Origin: Aedes albopictus
Lineage: Eukaryota > Arthropoda > Insecta > Diptera > Culicidae
Direction of reading: 5' to 3'
Length of the DNA: 64,000 bases
Assembly (NCBI RefSeq): GCF_035046485.1
Contig: NC_085138.1
Span: forward strand, 59,811,254 to 59,875,253
The notes below the pieces were generated by a model that worked only from the letters and a program-made list of their open reading frames with translations, was not told the origin of the DNA and did not search any database. Below, piece after piece: positions 1 to 10,992 of this stretch. Position 1 is the first letter of the stretch; each line of letters starts with the position of its first letter. Position numbers and translations under genes: made by a program.

Positions 1-366
1 TATACTGTTGCAATGCAGTTTTCCCTCGAAATTATGATGATATATGAATGCATGACACATAAAAGAAGAATTTGGAGCGGAAATTTAGCTTGAGAAAGTT
101 TGCTTGAGGTGTAATATATTCATAATCACTTCACCTTGTTGTATAAATCAACCCATTAAGTGTATGAAATGAATGAAATGTCAACCCATCAAGTGTACGA
201 AATCTTGAGATCTGTTCAATAAATATCTCTTTGAAAAATTACATTAAGTACACTGACCTCCAAGGAGTTTACAAAAACATGTAAGCGCAGCATATATTTT
301 ACCAATTGAGGTATAAACAGACGTCTTTTGATTTAGTTAGGCCGTTACAAATATTTATTTCACTTT
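1..366. other. AT-rich non-coding sequence, no gene seen
   Basis: AT-rich sequence without a credible reading frame. A short local near-duplication, aacccatYaagtgtaYgaaa, occurs at about 150 and 183. I recognise nothing else. Confidence 0.5.
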
Positions 367-374
367 TTGTCCCA

Positions 375-560
375 CCACTCTTCCCGAGCAGAGAAGAATA
401 GCAAAATAATAACTACAAAATCACATAACCTGTTTTTATATCTTGTTTTGTTATTATTAAATTATCAAGACATAACAAATTTTGTTCGACCATCTCATTT
501 TGTTATAATCAAGCTATTGACATACTTTCACTATATAACATTTCAATAATTTGTTTTGGT
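375..560. repeat. Dispersed AT-rich repeat, copy 1
   Basis: This stretch, beginning cccgagcagagaagaata, is repeated in diverged form at 2,008. Both copies continue into runs built from ttgttatt and aataacaa units. The apparent reading frame at 367-549 is only this low-complexity repeat. It is probably a MITE-like family, but I cannot define its ends. Confidence 0.5.
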
Positions 561-719
561 GAAGTACAAGTTTTGTTGCTGTTGTAATTGTTGATCAACT
601 GATCAACAATAGCACAACAGTAACAAGTTTTAAATTAAAAGCAACATCATTCGAGATTTGTGATGTTTACGTTGTTTTCCATTTGCTTTGTTCCATTTTT
701 GTATTCAGTTAAGAAAAAC

Positions 720-1340
720 AAAACTGAACGAATCCTCTCAAGAATCCCTTAAACAATATTGGGAAAATCACTTGGAAGTTCTGGAGGAATCCTTCGATAA
801 ATCTCTAGAGAAGTCTTCAACAGAACTCCTGGCGCAATCTTCTATGAAATTACAAAAGTAATTCTTCTGAGCAATTATTGGAGAATCCTTCGGAAAAACT
901 TCTTGTGAAATCCTCAAAGAAATTTTCAGAGAAATCTTAAGATGAACTTCGGGACAACCAATCTCAGGAAATTCTGAAGAAATCGTTGAACAGATTCTAT
1001 GCAGAACCCTGAAGGAATTTCTAGAGGAATCTTTGAAAATCCGTGAACTCTCGAAGAAATTTCTGAAAGTTTTTTTTTGGAGCTATTTATGGAAAAGTCT
1101 ATGGCGATGAATTTCTGGAAGAATTTTAGGATAAATTCCTGAAAAAAATCTCTAGAGAAGGCCCTTGATAAACATAGAAGGAATTCTGACGGAATCCTTA
1201 GAGAATAGAGGAATTTTAGGAAAAAAAATGCAGAAGTTTCTGATAAAAGTTCTGTAGGAATCATCAGAGGAAAATATTGAAAAAAAAAATTTCTCTGCCC
1301 CCTCAAAATACAAAATCTTGCCAACATTTTTCGAGGGGGG
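720..1340. repeat. Decayed GGAATTCC-type minisatellite
   Basis: Loose repeats of ggaatcctt, gaaattctga and tctggaag recur about every 24 bp. They are diverged relatives of the arrays at 3,594-9,240 and 10,020-14,440. The stretch ends next to a G run at about 1,336-1,348. Minus-strand frames of 145 and 67 residues here are artefacts of the repeat. Confidence 0.6.
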
Positions 1341-1369
1341 GGGGGGGGCAGACAAAAAGTCAAAATTAA

Positions 1370-1794
1370 ATTTGTATCCGCCTTATTGATTCTGTGGAAT
1401 GGAAGATTAAACTAAATTCAAAACGACGAAAATCATATCACCTTTTCTTTGACTTACCCATGGTCTCGGGTTCATAAAACTTATTCACACTTGTCTAAAA
1501 AGATTTTAAAAACGCTTGTCACAGTGTTTCTCTTGTTTCTTTTATTAATGTCACTTTATTTACACTATGAATTAGTATTATTTTTTTCTGAAAATACTAC
1601 ATGAATTCATCATAAAATATTTCTTTGAATACAAAATTTACACAGCTTTTTTTAAACATTTAGCAGAATTACCACCATATATTTCAGAAATTTTTCCTAA
1701 AAATGTCTTCCTGTTTTCCGTTAGCTCACGAAATTTTACATTGGTTTTGTTAGGTTTTATCAGGGTTTTAGGGTTTTTTTTTCTTTTTATCGGC
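1370..1794. other. AT-rich non-coding sequence, nothing recognised
   Basis: AT-rich sequence with no gene, clear repeat or palindrome that I can support. Confidence 0.4.
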
Positions 1795-1880
1795 TTGACG
1801 TTTGAACAGGGACTGCTCAGCTTAGTGTTCTATGAGCACTTCCACAGTTATCAACTGAGAGCTTCTTCTGCCAATGACCA
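1795..1880 (-). mobile_element. Feilai-like SINE fragment (body only)
   Basis: The segment matches the body of the full-length SINE at 10,727-10,992 (cttagtgttctatgagcac, ttccacagttat, gagagcttctt). The tRNA-like head is absent, so it is a truncated copy with its 5' end toward higher coordinates. It is followed at about 1,890-1,990 by unassigned sequence. Confidence 0.6.
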
Positions 1881-2007
1881 CCCAGCCAACACGAAGCCGC
1901 ATATGATGTTGAATAAGATGCTAACGTGGAGGCCATATGCGTACATGCCTCTATTTAACCGCGCGTAAAGTGTACGCATATCGCCTCGGCTTGAGCATTA
2001 CATTACC

Positions 2008-2790
2008 CGAGCAGAGGAGAATATCAAAATGATAACAACGGAATCACAAAATCTGTTTTTATGTCTTGGTTTGTTATTATTAACTTATTGAGGCATTACC
2101 TTTCCATAACATGTTTTGTTGGAAAAACTTATTTTGTTAATATGTTTTCTTCAAATAACATTTCAATAACATGTTTTTTGTATAACAAGTTCAGTTATTT
2201 TTATTTGAAAATCAATAATACATCAATAACAAGTTTTGCAATCAAAACTACACCATTCGAGATTAACGTTGTTCACAGCATTTCGCACGAACCTGTTGAG
2301 AAAATCATGTTTTCTCGTCAGTTCCTCTTCCTTTTCTTTCTGACATTACATTCTAACTGTGTCAGTAGGGAGCATCCATTAAGTACGTCACGCTAAAATG
2401 GGGGATTTTCGTCTCCCTCCCCACTTCGTACGGGGTTTTCCTATACTTAACACATTGCTTGTCACATTTTCACAAACCCCCCTTCCCCCTTAGACCTTAT
2501 AAGATCTTATAACTCATTTTGATTTAAAATTGTTATCAATAACTTGTTAATTTCAAAATTCGTTATTGAAATATTTTACAAGTTCACTATTATTAAGTTG
2601 TTATTGAAACAAACAAATTGTGTTATTCAACTGACCTTCCAGGAACATTTTTTTGTAATGGTTTTTGTTATTTTGCCGCTTATGACAGACAAGTTTATAA
2701 CATGATTTGTTATGTTGATAACACAAAAATAACTCTTTCTGTTTCTCAGTTATTTTGCAAAAATAACATATTTTATTATGCTGTAGATAT
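2008..2790. repeat. Dispersed AT-rich repeat, copy 2, with a MITE-like insert
   Basis: This is the second copy of the repeat at 375, again starting cccgagcagaggagaata and dominated by ttgttatt and aataacaa units. At about 2,368-2,495 it is interrupted by a short sequence (cattaagtacgtcacgc, then C-rich tracts such as tccccacttcg and aaccccccttcccccttag). That insert resembles a common mosquito MITE type, but I cannot define its ends. Frames of 111 and 130 residues here are not credible genes. Confidence 0.5.
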
Positions 2791-2794
2791 TCTC

Positions 2795-2930
2795 TACTGC
2801 TCATGTGTATATTGTGTGGCAGGCAAGAAGATACTCTATCCCCAAAGAATCAAGAAAATCCTCTTTATGAAAAGTTTCTGGACTGACCGGGAATCAAACC
2901 CGTTACCCTTAGCATGGTCAGAGCACCTGA
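2795..2930 (-). mobile_element. Feilai-like tRNA-derived SINE, diverged
   Basis: The complement reads as a tRNA-like head with a box-B-like gggtttgattccc, followed by a body matching the SINE at 10,727 (tgtatattgtgtggcag). The A-box half is poorly preserved. It sits just outside the 3' remnant of the RTE LINE. Confidence 0.55.
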
Positions 2931-2993
2931 TATTCTTGGAACAGCCGGAACAGGACTTCACAAGAAATCTTTCACAAAGTTTATTTTGGTGTA

Positions 2994-3067
2994 GAGCGGA
3001 CTTAGTGTGATGGTTTAAACACGTGACTGCCACGTCGAGGACCTGTGATCGAATCCATGTTCTGACA
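2994..3067 (+). mobile_element. 5' fragment of a second tRNA-derived SINE family
   Basis: Starts gagcggacttagtgtgatgg and includes a box-B-like tgatcgaatcc. It matches the first 75 bp of the better-preserved copy at 24,985-25,141 (minus strand), which starts gagcggacctggtgtgatgg. It abuts the truncated LINE reverse transcriptase at 3,068. Confidence 0.65.
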
Positions 3068-3447
3068 TTATCTGCCAAAGCTCATTTCTTTTCACTAAAT
3101 CGTACGCTGCTTTAAAATCAATGAGCAGATGGTGAGTGTGCAAGTTATATTCCCGAAATTTATCTAGGATCATCCGCAGGATAAACATTTGATCCGTCGT
3201 TGATCGGCCCTCACGAAAACCAGCCTGGTGTTCGCCAACGAAGGACTCCTCAAGAGGTCGCAGTCTGTTGAACCGGACACGTGACAGTATCTTATACGCC
3301 GAATTTAAAAGGGTAATCCCGTTGTAATTGGCACACTCCAATCTGTGCCCTTTCTTGTAGATTAGGCATATGAGGCCATCCAACCAGCTGGTGGGCAAAT
3401 TTTCATCCTCCCAAATCTTTATAATAATGTGGTGGATTGATTGATGT
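3068..3447 (-). pseudogene. RTE/JAM1-like LINE reverse transcriptase fragment
   Basis: The minus strand encodes part of a non-LTR reverse transcriptase. Recognisable pieces are GLICLIYKKGHRLECANY, the fingers motif with GITLLNSAYKILSR, the GEHQAGFREGRSTTDQ segment, and the palm start DFKAAYDLVKRNELW. The downstream FADD box and the C-terminus are missing because the piece ends at a SINE. Its upstream edge lies exactly at the end of the 3,448-9,371 element; the next LINE piece (9,372-9,808) continues in frame across it. Assignment to the RTE clade is from motif style, and other mosquito clades remain possible. Confidence 0.85.
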
Positions 3448-3593
3448 CAAGGGCGTAGCCAGAGGGGGGCAGGGGGGGGCCGTGGCCCCCCCCTGACCGA
3501 GCAACTATATTCTAACTTAACCGAAAAACTTAGATGATCAGAGCTGTTTTTGACTAGTAAAAATAAAATTCTCCTGCATCCTCGTATTTTTTA

Positions 3594-6400
3594 ATGTATG
3601 CAGGAATTCCTTCGGAAATTCTTGGAGGAATATCTTCGAAAATTTCTGAGGGTATTCCTTCGGAAATACCTGGAGGAATTCCTTTGGAAATTCCTGAAGA
3701 AATTCCATCCAAAATTCGTGGAGGAATCCCTTCGCAAATTCCTGGAAGAATTCCACCGGAAATTCCTGAAGGAATTCCTTCGGAAATTCCTGGAGAAATT
3801 CCTTCGGAAATTCCTTGGGCAGTTCCTTGAGAAAATCTTGGATGAATACCTTCGGAGATTCCTGGAGGAATTCTTTCAGAAATCCATAGAGAAATTCGTG
3901 AGGAAATGCTTAGGTGAATTCCTTACGAAATTCCTGGACAAAATAATTCCAAACTTCCTGGAGGAATGCTTTTGGAAATTCCTGGAGGAATTCCTTCGGA
4001 AATTGTTGGACGAATGTCATTGAAAATTCCTGGAGGAATTCCTTCGGAAAGTCCTGGAGGAATTCCTTCGGAAAGTCGTGGAGGAATTTTTTCGAAAATA
4101 CTTTTTGGATTTGTGAGGAGGTGAACCAGCTTGTGGCTGAAAGCCTCACTAATAAAGAAATAATAATAATAGTTTTTGGATTTTTTTTTTGAAATTCTTG
4201 CAGGAATTCCTTCGGAAATTCCTAGCGGAATTCCTGGAGGAATTCCTTCGGAAATTCCAGGAGGAATTCCTTCGAAAATTCCTGGAGGAATTCTTTCAGA
4301 AATTTCGGGAGGAATTCCTTCGGAAATTGCTGGACGAATTCCTTTGGAATTCCAGGAGAAATTCCTTTAGGAATTCCTGGAGGAATTCTTTCGGAAATTC
4401 CGGGAGGAATTCCTTCGGAAATTGCTGGACGAATTTCATTGGAAATTCCAGGAAGAATTCCTTCGGAAATTCCTGCAATAATTTCTTCGGCAATTACTGG
4501 AGGAATTCCTTTGGAAATTGCTGGACGAATTCTTTTGGAAATTCCTGGAGGAATTCCTTCGGAAATTCCTGGAGGATTTTTTTCGGAAATTCTTTTTATA
4601 TATTTTTTTTTTGAAATTCCTGGAGGAATACCGTCGGAAATTCCTAGCAGAATTCCTTCGGAAAATCCTGAAGGAATTCTTTCGGAAATTCCGGGAGGAA
4701 TTCCTTCGGTAATTCCATTAGGAATTCTTTCAAAAATTCATGGAGAAATTCTTTCAGAAATTTCGGGAGGAATTCCTTCGGAAATTTCTGGACGAATTCC
4801 TTTGGAGATTCCCGGAGGAATTCATTCGGAAATTTCAGGAGAAATTCCTTTAGGTATTCCTGGAGGAATTCTTGAAGGAATTCCATCGGAAATTGCTGGA
4901 CGAATTCCATTGGAAATTTCTGGAGGAATTCCTTCCAAAATTCTTGGAGGAATCCCTTCGCAAAATCCTGGAAGAATTCCTTCGGTAATTTCTGGAGAAA
5001 TTCCGTCGGAAATTCCTGAAGGACTTCGTTCGGAAATTACTGGGCCATCGAAAATTCCTTGGCGAGGTCCTTCGAAAAATCTTGGATGAATACCTTCGGA
5101 AATTTCTGGAGGAATTCTTTCAGAAATTCCGGGAGGAATTCCTTCGGAAATTGCTGGACGAATTCCTTTGGAGATTCCTGGAGGAATTCATTTGGAAATT
5201 TCAGAAGGAATTTCTTTAGGAATTCCTGGAGGAATTAATTCGGAAATTCCGGGAGGAATTGCTTCGGAAATTCCTAAACAATTCCTTCAAAAAATCCTGG
5301 AGGAATTCCTTGAAAAATTCCAGAAGGAATTCCTTCCAAAATTCTTGGAGGAATCCCTTCGCAAATTCCTGGAAAAATTCCTTCGGAAATTCCTGAAGGA
5401 ATTTCTTCGGAAATTCCTGATGGAATTCGTTCGAAAATTCCTGAAGGAATTCCTTCGGAAATTTCTGGAGGAATTCCTTCGGAAATTCCTTGGCGAGTTC
5501 CCTCGAAAAATCTTGGATGAATACCTCCGGAAATTTCTGGAGGAACTCTTTCAGAAATCTATATAGAAATTCCTGAGAAAATCCATGGATGAATTCCTTA
5601 GGACATTCCTGGAAAAAAATCAAGCTAAACTTCTTAGAGGAATGCTTTTTATTATTCCTGGAGGAATTCCTTCGGAAATTACTGGACGAATTCCTTTGGA
5701 AATTCCAGGAGGAATTCCTTCGGAAATTGCTGGAATAATTTCTTTGGAAATTATTGGAAGAATTCCTTCGGAAATTGCTGGAATAATTTCTTTGGAAATT
5801 CCTGGAGGAATTCCTTCAGAAATTACTGGAGGTATTCCTTCGGAAATTACTGAAGAATTTTTTCAAAAAGTCTTTTTGATTTTATTTTTGGAAATTCCAA
5901 GAGGAATTTCCTCGAAAATTCATGGAGGAATTCCTTTACAAATTCAGTTAGGAATGCCTTCAAAAATTCCTGGAGGAATTCTATCGGAAATTCTGGGAAG
6001 AATTCCTTCGGAAATTGCTGGACGAATTCGTTTGAATATTCATGGAGGAAATCCTTTGGAAATTCCTGCTGGAATTCTTTCGGAAATTCTTAGGGGAATT
6101 TCTTCGAAAATTCCTGGAGAAATCCCTCCGGAATATCTTGGATGCATTCCTTCTGAAATTCGTGGAGCAATTATTTCGGAAATTCCTGGAGGAATTCCTT
6201 CGGAAATTCTTGGAGGAATTTCTTTAAAAATTCCCGGAGCAATTCCATTGGAAATCCCTGGAAGAATTCCTTCGGAAATTTCTGGAGAAACTCTTTTGGA
6301 AATTCCCGAAGGATTTTTTTTGAAATTCTAAGAAGAATTTCTTCAGAAATTCCAGGAGAAACTCTGTCGGAAATTCCTGGAGAAATTGCTTTGGAAATTT
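3594..6400 (+). repeat. 24-bp minisatellite array, left arm
   Basis: More than 100 imperfect copies of a 24-bp unit approximated by ggaattccttcgg plus aaattcctgga. Each unit contains the palindromes GGAATTCC and TTCCGAA-type sequence. Because 24 is divisible by three, many frames stay open and give artefactual proteins with 8-residue periods (EFLRKFLE, GIPSEIPG, NSFGNSWR), for example at 3,598-4,023, 4,439-5,089 and 5,585-6,331. These are not genes. A small LINE tail is inserted at 4,113-4,172. Confidence 0.95.
4113..4172 (+). mobile_element. 60-bp LINE 3'-end insertion with (TAA)n tail
   Basis: A 60-bp piece (gtgaggaggtgaaccagc ... aataaagaaa, then taataataat) interrupts the minisatellite. 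It is flanked by an 11-bp direct repeat, tttttggattt, at 4,102-4,112 and 4,173-4,183. This is the signature of an extremely 5'-truncated target-primed insertion. A TAA tail is typical of I-like clades; the parent LINE is not in this window. Confidence 0.75.
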
Positions 6401-9240
6401 CCAAAGGAATTTCTCCATGAATTTCCGATGTAATTCCACCAGGAATTTTGCAAAGAAATTCCTTCAGGATTTTCCGAATGAATTCCTCCATGTATTTCCG
6501 AGAGAATCCCTTCAGGAAATTTCGGAAAAAATTCCTCCACAAATTTCTGGAGGAATTACTCTAGGAATTTCCGGAGGAATTCTCCAGGAATTTCCGAAGG
6601 AATTCTTCCAGGAATTTTCAAGGGAATTCCTCTTGGAATTTTCAAAGGATTATCTCCTGGGATTTCCGAAGGAATTCCTTCATGAATGTCCGAAAAAATC
6701 CCTCCGTGAATTTTCGAAGGCATTCCTCCATGAATTGCCGAGCAAATTCCTCCAGGAATTTTGCCAAGGAATTTCTAAAGGATTTTCCGAAGGAATGCCT
6801 CCATGAATTTCCGAAGGAATTCCTCCAGAAATTTTCCGACGGAATTCCTCTACGAATTTCCGAAGAAATTCCTCGAGGAATTCCCGGAGAAATTCCTCGA
6901 GGAATTTTTGGAGGAATTCCTCCAGGAAATACCGAAGGAATTCCTCCATGAATTTCCGAAGGAATTCCTTCAGGAATTTTGCGAAGGAGATCCTACAGCA
7001 TTTTCCGAAGGAGTTCCTCCAGGAATTTCCGAAGGAGATCCTCCAGGAATTTTCAAAGAAATTCCTTCTGCAATTTCCGAAGGAATTCCTCCTGGAATTT
7101 CCGAAGGAATTTCTTCATAAATTTCCGAAGGAATTCCTTCAAGAATTTCCGAGGGAATCCCTGCAGTAATTTTCGGTGGAATTCCTCCAGGGATTTTCAA
7201 AGGAATTTCACCTGGAATTTTCAAAGGATTTCCTGCCGGAATTTCCGAAGGAATTCTTTCATGAATGTTCGAAGGAATTCCACCAGGAATTTTCGAAAGA
7301 ATTTCTCCAGGAATTCCTTCACTAATTTCCGAAGGAGTTCCTCCATAAATTTCAGAAGGAATTCCTCCAGGACTTTTGCGAAGGAATCGCTCAAGGATTT
7401 TCTGATTTCCTCCAGAAATTTCAGGAAGGAATTTCTCCAGGTATTTCCGAAGAAATTCCTCTAGGAATTCCCGAAGGAAATCCTCCACGAATTCTCGAAG
7501 GAATTCCTCCAAGAATTTCCGAGGGGATTCCTCCAGGATTTTCCCGAAGAACTCCTCCATGAGTTTCCGGAGGAGTTTGTCCAGGAATTTCCGTAGGAAT
7601 TCCTCCAGGAATTTTCAAAGGAATTTCTCCTGGAATTTTCAAAGGATTTTCTCCTGAATTTCCGAAGGAATTCCTCTACGAATTTCCAAAGAAATCCCTC
7701 CCGGAATTTCTAAAGAAATTTCTTATGGATTTGCCTTGAAATACCTCCAAAAATTTCCGAATGAATTCCTCCAAAAATTTCTTTAGGATTTTCTCACATA
7801 ATCCCCAAACGTGTTTCTGAAGGAATATTTGAAGAAGTTTCTCAAGTTTTCGTAGGAGTTCCGCAATACATTATTGAAGGAATTTCTTGAGGAATTTCCG
7901 AAAAAACTTCTCAAGGATCTTTCGCCGGAATTCCTTGAGGAATTTCGTAAAGATTTATTAAAAAAAAAAACGAAAAAAATCCTCAACGAACTTATCAAAC
8001 AATTTCTCACGAAATTTCCGAAGGTATTCCATAAGACATTTCAGACATATGTCAAAAAAAAATTCCAAACGACCTCCTTTAACAATTTCCGAATTTTCCT
8101 CATCAAGGCATTTTTAAAGGAATTCTTCAAAGAATTTTCGCATGAGTTTCTCTAGGAAAGAAAAAATCACAAAAAGCATTTCTTCAGGAATTTCCGAAAT
8201 ATTTTTTCAAGGAAGTTTTGAAAGATTTTTACAGAAATTCCTTATGGAATTTCAGAAGGGATATCTCATGAGACTTTTTGTGAATTTTTTTCAATATTTT
8301 CGAAAGAATTGTTTCAGGAATTTGGGAAGGAATTCTCACAGAAATTTCCGGATGAATTCCTCCAAGAATTTTTGAAGGTATTCCTCAAGGAATTTTCGGA
8401 AGAATTCCTCACGAAAACTCCGAAGGAGTTCCTCAAGGAATATTCTAAATCTATTACAAAGAACTTCCTCAAGGAATTCCCGAAGAATCTTCTAAAGGAA
8501 GTCGTAGAAGAACTCTCGAAGGAATGTCTAATGGAATTTCTAAAGGAGTTTTAGAAATGAAGGAATTCCTCAAGAAATTTCTGAAGAATTTGTCAAGAAA
8601 TTTCCAGTGGAATTCCTTAAGGATTTTCGAAATAAATTCCTGAAATTATTTTTTAATTGATTCCTTTAAAAAAATTCCGAATGCATTCCGAATATTCCTC
8701 CAGGAATTTCCGAAGGAATTCCTTTAGAAATTTTCAAAGATTTTTTTCCGGTAATTCCGAAGGAATTCATTAAAGGATTTTTCGAAGAAATTTCTCCAAA
8801 AATTTCTTAGGGTATTCCTCAAAGAAAAGAATCTTAGTTTGATTGGAATTTTTGAAGGAATTCCCGGAGAAATTTTTAAAGTATTTTCTGGAGCTTCTCA
8901 AACGGATTTCTGGTGGAATTAAGAATGATATTTGTAAAGAATTACTGGGGAAATATTCAATATAGTGCATGGTGAAATTCGTAATAAAACTTCTGAAGGA
9001 ATTATTGAAGAAATTTCTGAAGGTATTCCCAACGGCATTAGTGCAAGTTTTCCGAAGGAAATTTCTGCTGGAATATCTACAATAAAATAACCTGGAAAAA
9101 TATTAAAGAAATTTCTGGAGAAACTGCTGGATAAATTCAAATTCATGATGGCATTTGTTAAGATATTCCTGAAGCAATATCTTGAGGAATTCCTCAGGAT
9201 TATAATCATATATGTTTCTTCCATTGAACCATTCCTGTTA
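6400..9240 (-). repeat. 24-bp minisatellite array, inverted right arm
   Basis: From about 6,400 the same 24-bp unit runs in reverse complement (tccaggaatttccgaagg). It is regular to about 7,760 and increasingly diverged to about 9,240. Together with the left arm it forms an inverted repeat of more than 2 kb per arm. Frames such as 6,970-7,560 (minus) and 6,979-7,464 (plus) are repeat artefacts. Confidence 0.9.
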
Positions 9241-9371
9241 ATCACCCATATTTCATACTTCACTTTTATTTTTTTTTAAATGATGAAGTATTTAAACTCC
9301 TTGTTACTGCAAAGTGGTTTTCAGTGTAAGGGTGCTCGCCCCCCCTGGCCGAAAAGCTGGCTACGCCCTTG

Positions 9372-9808
9372 TAGCTGCTCGCTTCCGTGCTCAGGAAGTT
9401 CGACCGGGATCCCGTCCTTCCCAGCAGCCTTGCTGTTTTTCAGCTCCTTTTTAACCTCATCCAGTGTTGGTGGTTCCACTGCTTGACCGTCATGCATTAT
9501 GTTAATCCTGTTCCTGGGTGCTCCTTCGCTGCTACCATTCAACAAATCATCGAAGTGCTCTTTCCACCTTGGCTGCCACCATTATTTTGTCTGCCAACAA
9601 ATTGCGTTCTCGGTCATTGCACATGGTGGGCACTGGCACAATCTTGTGCCGCACGCCATTGACAGTTGCATAATACCTCCGCATATCGTTCTTGTCCATA
9701 CTTTCCCGCGCTTTAGCAATAACACTCTCTTCGTGTTGCCGTTTTTTTCTGCGATGGATTCGTTTCTCTTCTGCTCTTGCCGCCCTGTACCACTAGCAGT
9801 TCTACCGG
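9372..9808 (-). pseudogene. RTE-like LINE, region between endonuclease and RT
   Basis: The minus strand encodes the linker upstream of the reverse transcriptase core: RAARAEEKRIHRRKKRQHEE, then ESMDKNDMRRYYATVNGVRH, MCNDRERNLLADK, and after a one-base frameshift WKEHFDDLLNGSSEGAPRN, LDEVKKELKNSKAAGKDGIP and ELPEHGSEQL. It ends exactly where the 3,448-9,371 element begins and starts at the 8-bp target duplication of the 9,817-18,534 element. Frameshifted, so non-functional. Confidence 0.85.
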
Positions 9809-10726
9809 GTACCAGCTAGACCTGTGCGCCGCCGCGCCACGCCGCCGCCGCCGACACTTTTTGTCTCACGCCGACGCCGACCGAGGTATCGGCGGCGCGC
9901 CATACGCCGCTGTTTGTCACGCCGCCGATTTTTATTTTTCACGCCGGTGATCAGTGCACGAACAAAATTAAGTTTACATAAAGTTGAGATAAAAAAAAAA
10001 TCATTCAGAGAATTCAAAGAAGCCTCCTAGAGATACATCAGAGATTCATCCAGAAGAAGATCCTTCAGGGATTCTCATAGGAGGTCCTTCAGAGATTAGT
10101 CTGAGAGTTCCTTCATGGATTCTTTCAGAAGTTCCTTCAGGAGTTCCTATAGGAGTTTCTTTGGGAACTAGTCCAGGAGTTTCCTCAGAGATTCCTCCAG
10201 GAGATCCTTCAGAAATTCCTGGAATTTGTTCAAGAATCCCTCCTGAAACTTCTATGGAGGTTCCTCTTGGAAATAATTCGGGATGCCTAGAGATTTTTTT
10301 CAGAGATTCTTTCAGGAGTTCTTTTAAGGATTGCTCTACAAGTTCCTTCGGTGGTCTCTCAGAGATCTCCCTAATAGCTCCAGGAGGATTCAGGGATGCC
10401 TCCAGGTGTTTATTAGGAATTACTTCAGAAGTTCCCTGAGCTATTCAACTGGAGTTTGTTCATGTATCCTTCCAGAAGTCCCTTCAAAGATTCTTTTAGG
10501 AGGATTCATAAATGTTACCTGGAAATCCATAAAAAAAATCCCGTGAGGATTCCTTCTGAAGTACCTTTAGAAATACCAACAGGAGTTCTTTCCAGAAATT
10601 CCATCAGAGATTTCTCCAGGAGTTTCAAGGATTCTTGCAGATGTTTCTTCAGGGATCCCTCCTTAATTTCTTCAGGGATTCCTACAGAAGTTCCTTCAGA
10701 GAATCTTATACGAAGATCCAAGATAC

Positions 10727-10992
10727 TTCTTCTTCTTCTTTTTGGCTCTACGTCCTCACTGGGACTTGGCCTGCCTCGCTTCAACTTAGTATTCTTCGAG
10801 CACTTCCACAGTTATTAATTGAAGGGCTTCCTTTGCCTGCCATTGCATGAATTTGTATATTGTGAGGCAAGTACAATGATACACTATGCCCAGGGAGTCG
10901 AGAAAATTTTCCCGACCAGAACGGGAATCGAACCCGCCGTCTCCGGATTGGCGATCCATAGCCTTAACCACTTGGCTAACTGGAGACCCCAA
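10727..10992 (-). mobile_element. Full-length Feilai-type tRNA-derived SINE
   Basis: On the minus strand the element begins with a tRNA-like head. The A box is ttagccaagtggttaaggc at about 10,963-10,981 and the B box ggttcgattcc at about 10,924-10,934, so an internal RNA polymerase III promoter is visible. The body follows (tgtatattgtgaggcaag reversed, cactatgcccagg), and it ends in a short aag-repeat tail at about 10,727-10,740. Imperfect flanks ccaagatac and ccaaggatac look like a target duplication. It is inserted into the minisatellite. The name Feilai rests on my recognition of the Aedes family. Confidence 0.8.

Larger units (their letters stand above)
3448..9371. mobile_element. Foldback-like non-autonomous DNA transposon, 5.9 kb
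   Basis: The ends are inverted: CAAGGGCGTAGCCAG on the left and its complement CTGGCTACGCCCTTG on the right, each followed inward by G-rich or C-rich runs. The element splits one LINE open reading frame; the two sides join as ...HGSEQL then HQSIHHIIIKIW with at most one duplicated T, so there is no obvious 8-bp duplication. The interior is almost entirely a 24-bp minisatellite in one orientation to about 6,400 and in the opposite orientation afterwards. No transposase is encoded. CAAGGGCGTAGCC-type ends are common in animal non-autonomous elements, often hAT-like; the class of this copy is inference. Confidence 0.75.

Noticed and set aside
926..1363. A 145-residue minus-strand protein rich in SREFFQEFILKF
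   Set aside because: Decayed minisatellite; the periodic F/E/L/K composition is the same artefact as in the arrays.
3598..7642. Long open reading frames on both strands (up to 248 residues) with EFLRKFLE, GIPSEIPG or NSFGNSWR repeats
   Set aside because: The 24-bp period keeps several frames open at once on both strands; proteins differ only by frame. No start context, no non-repeat domain.
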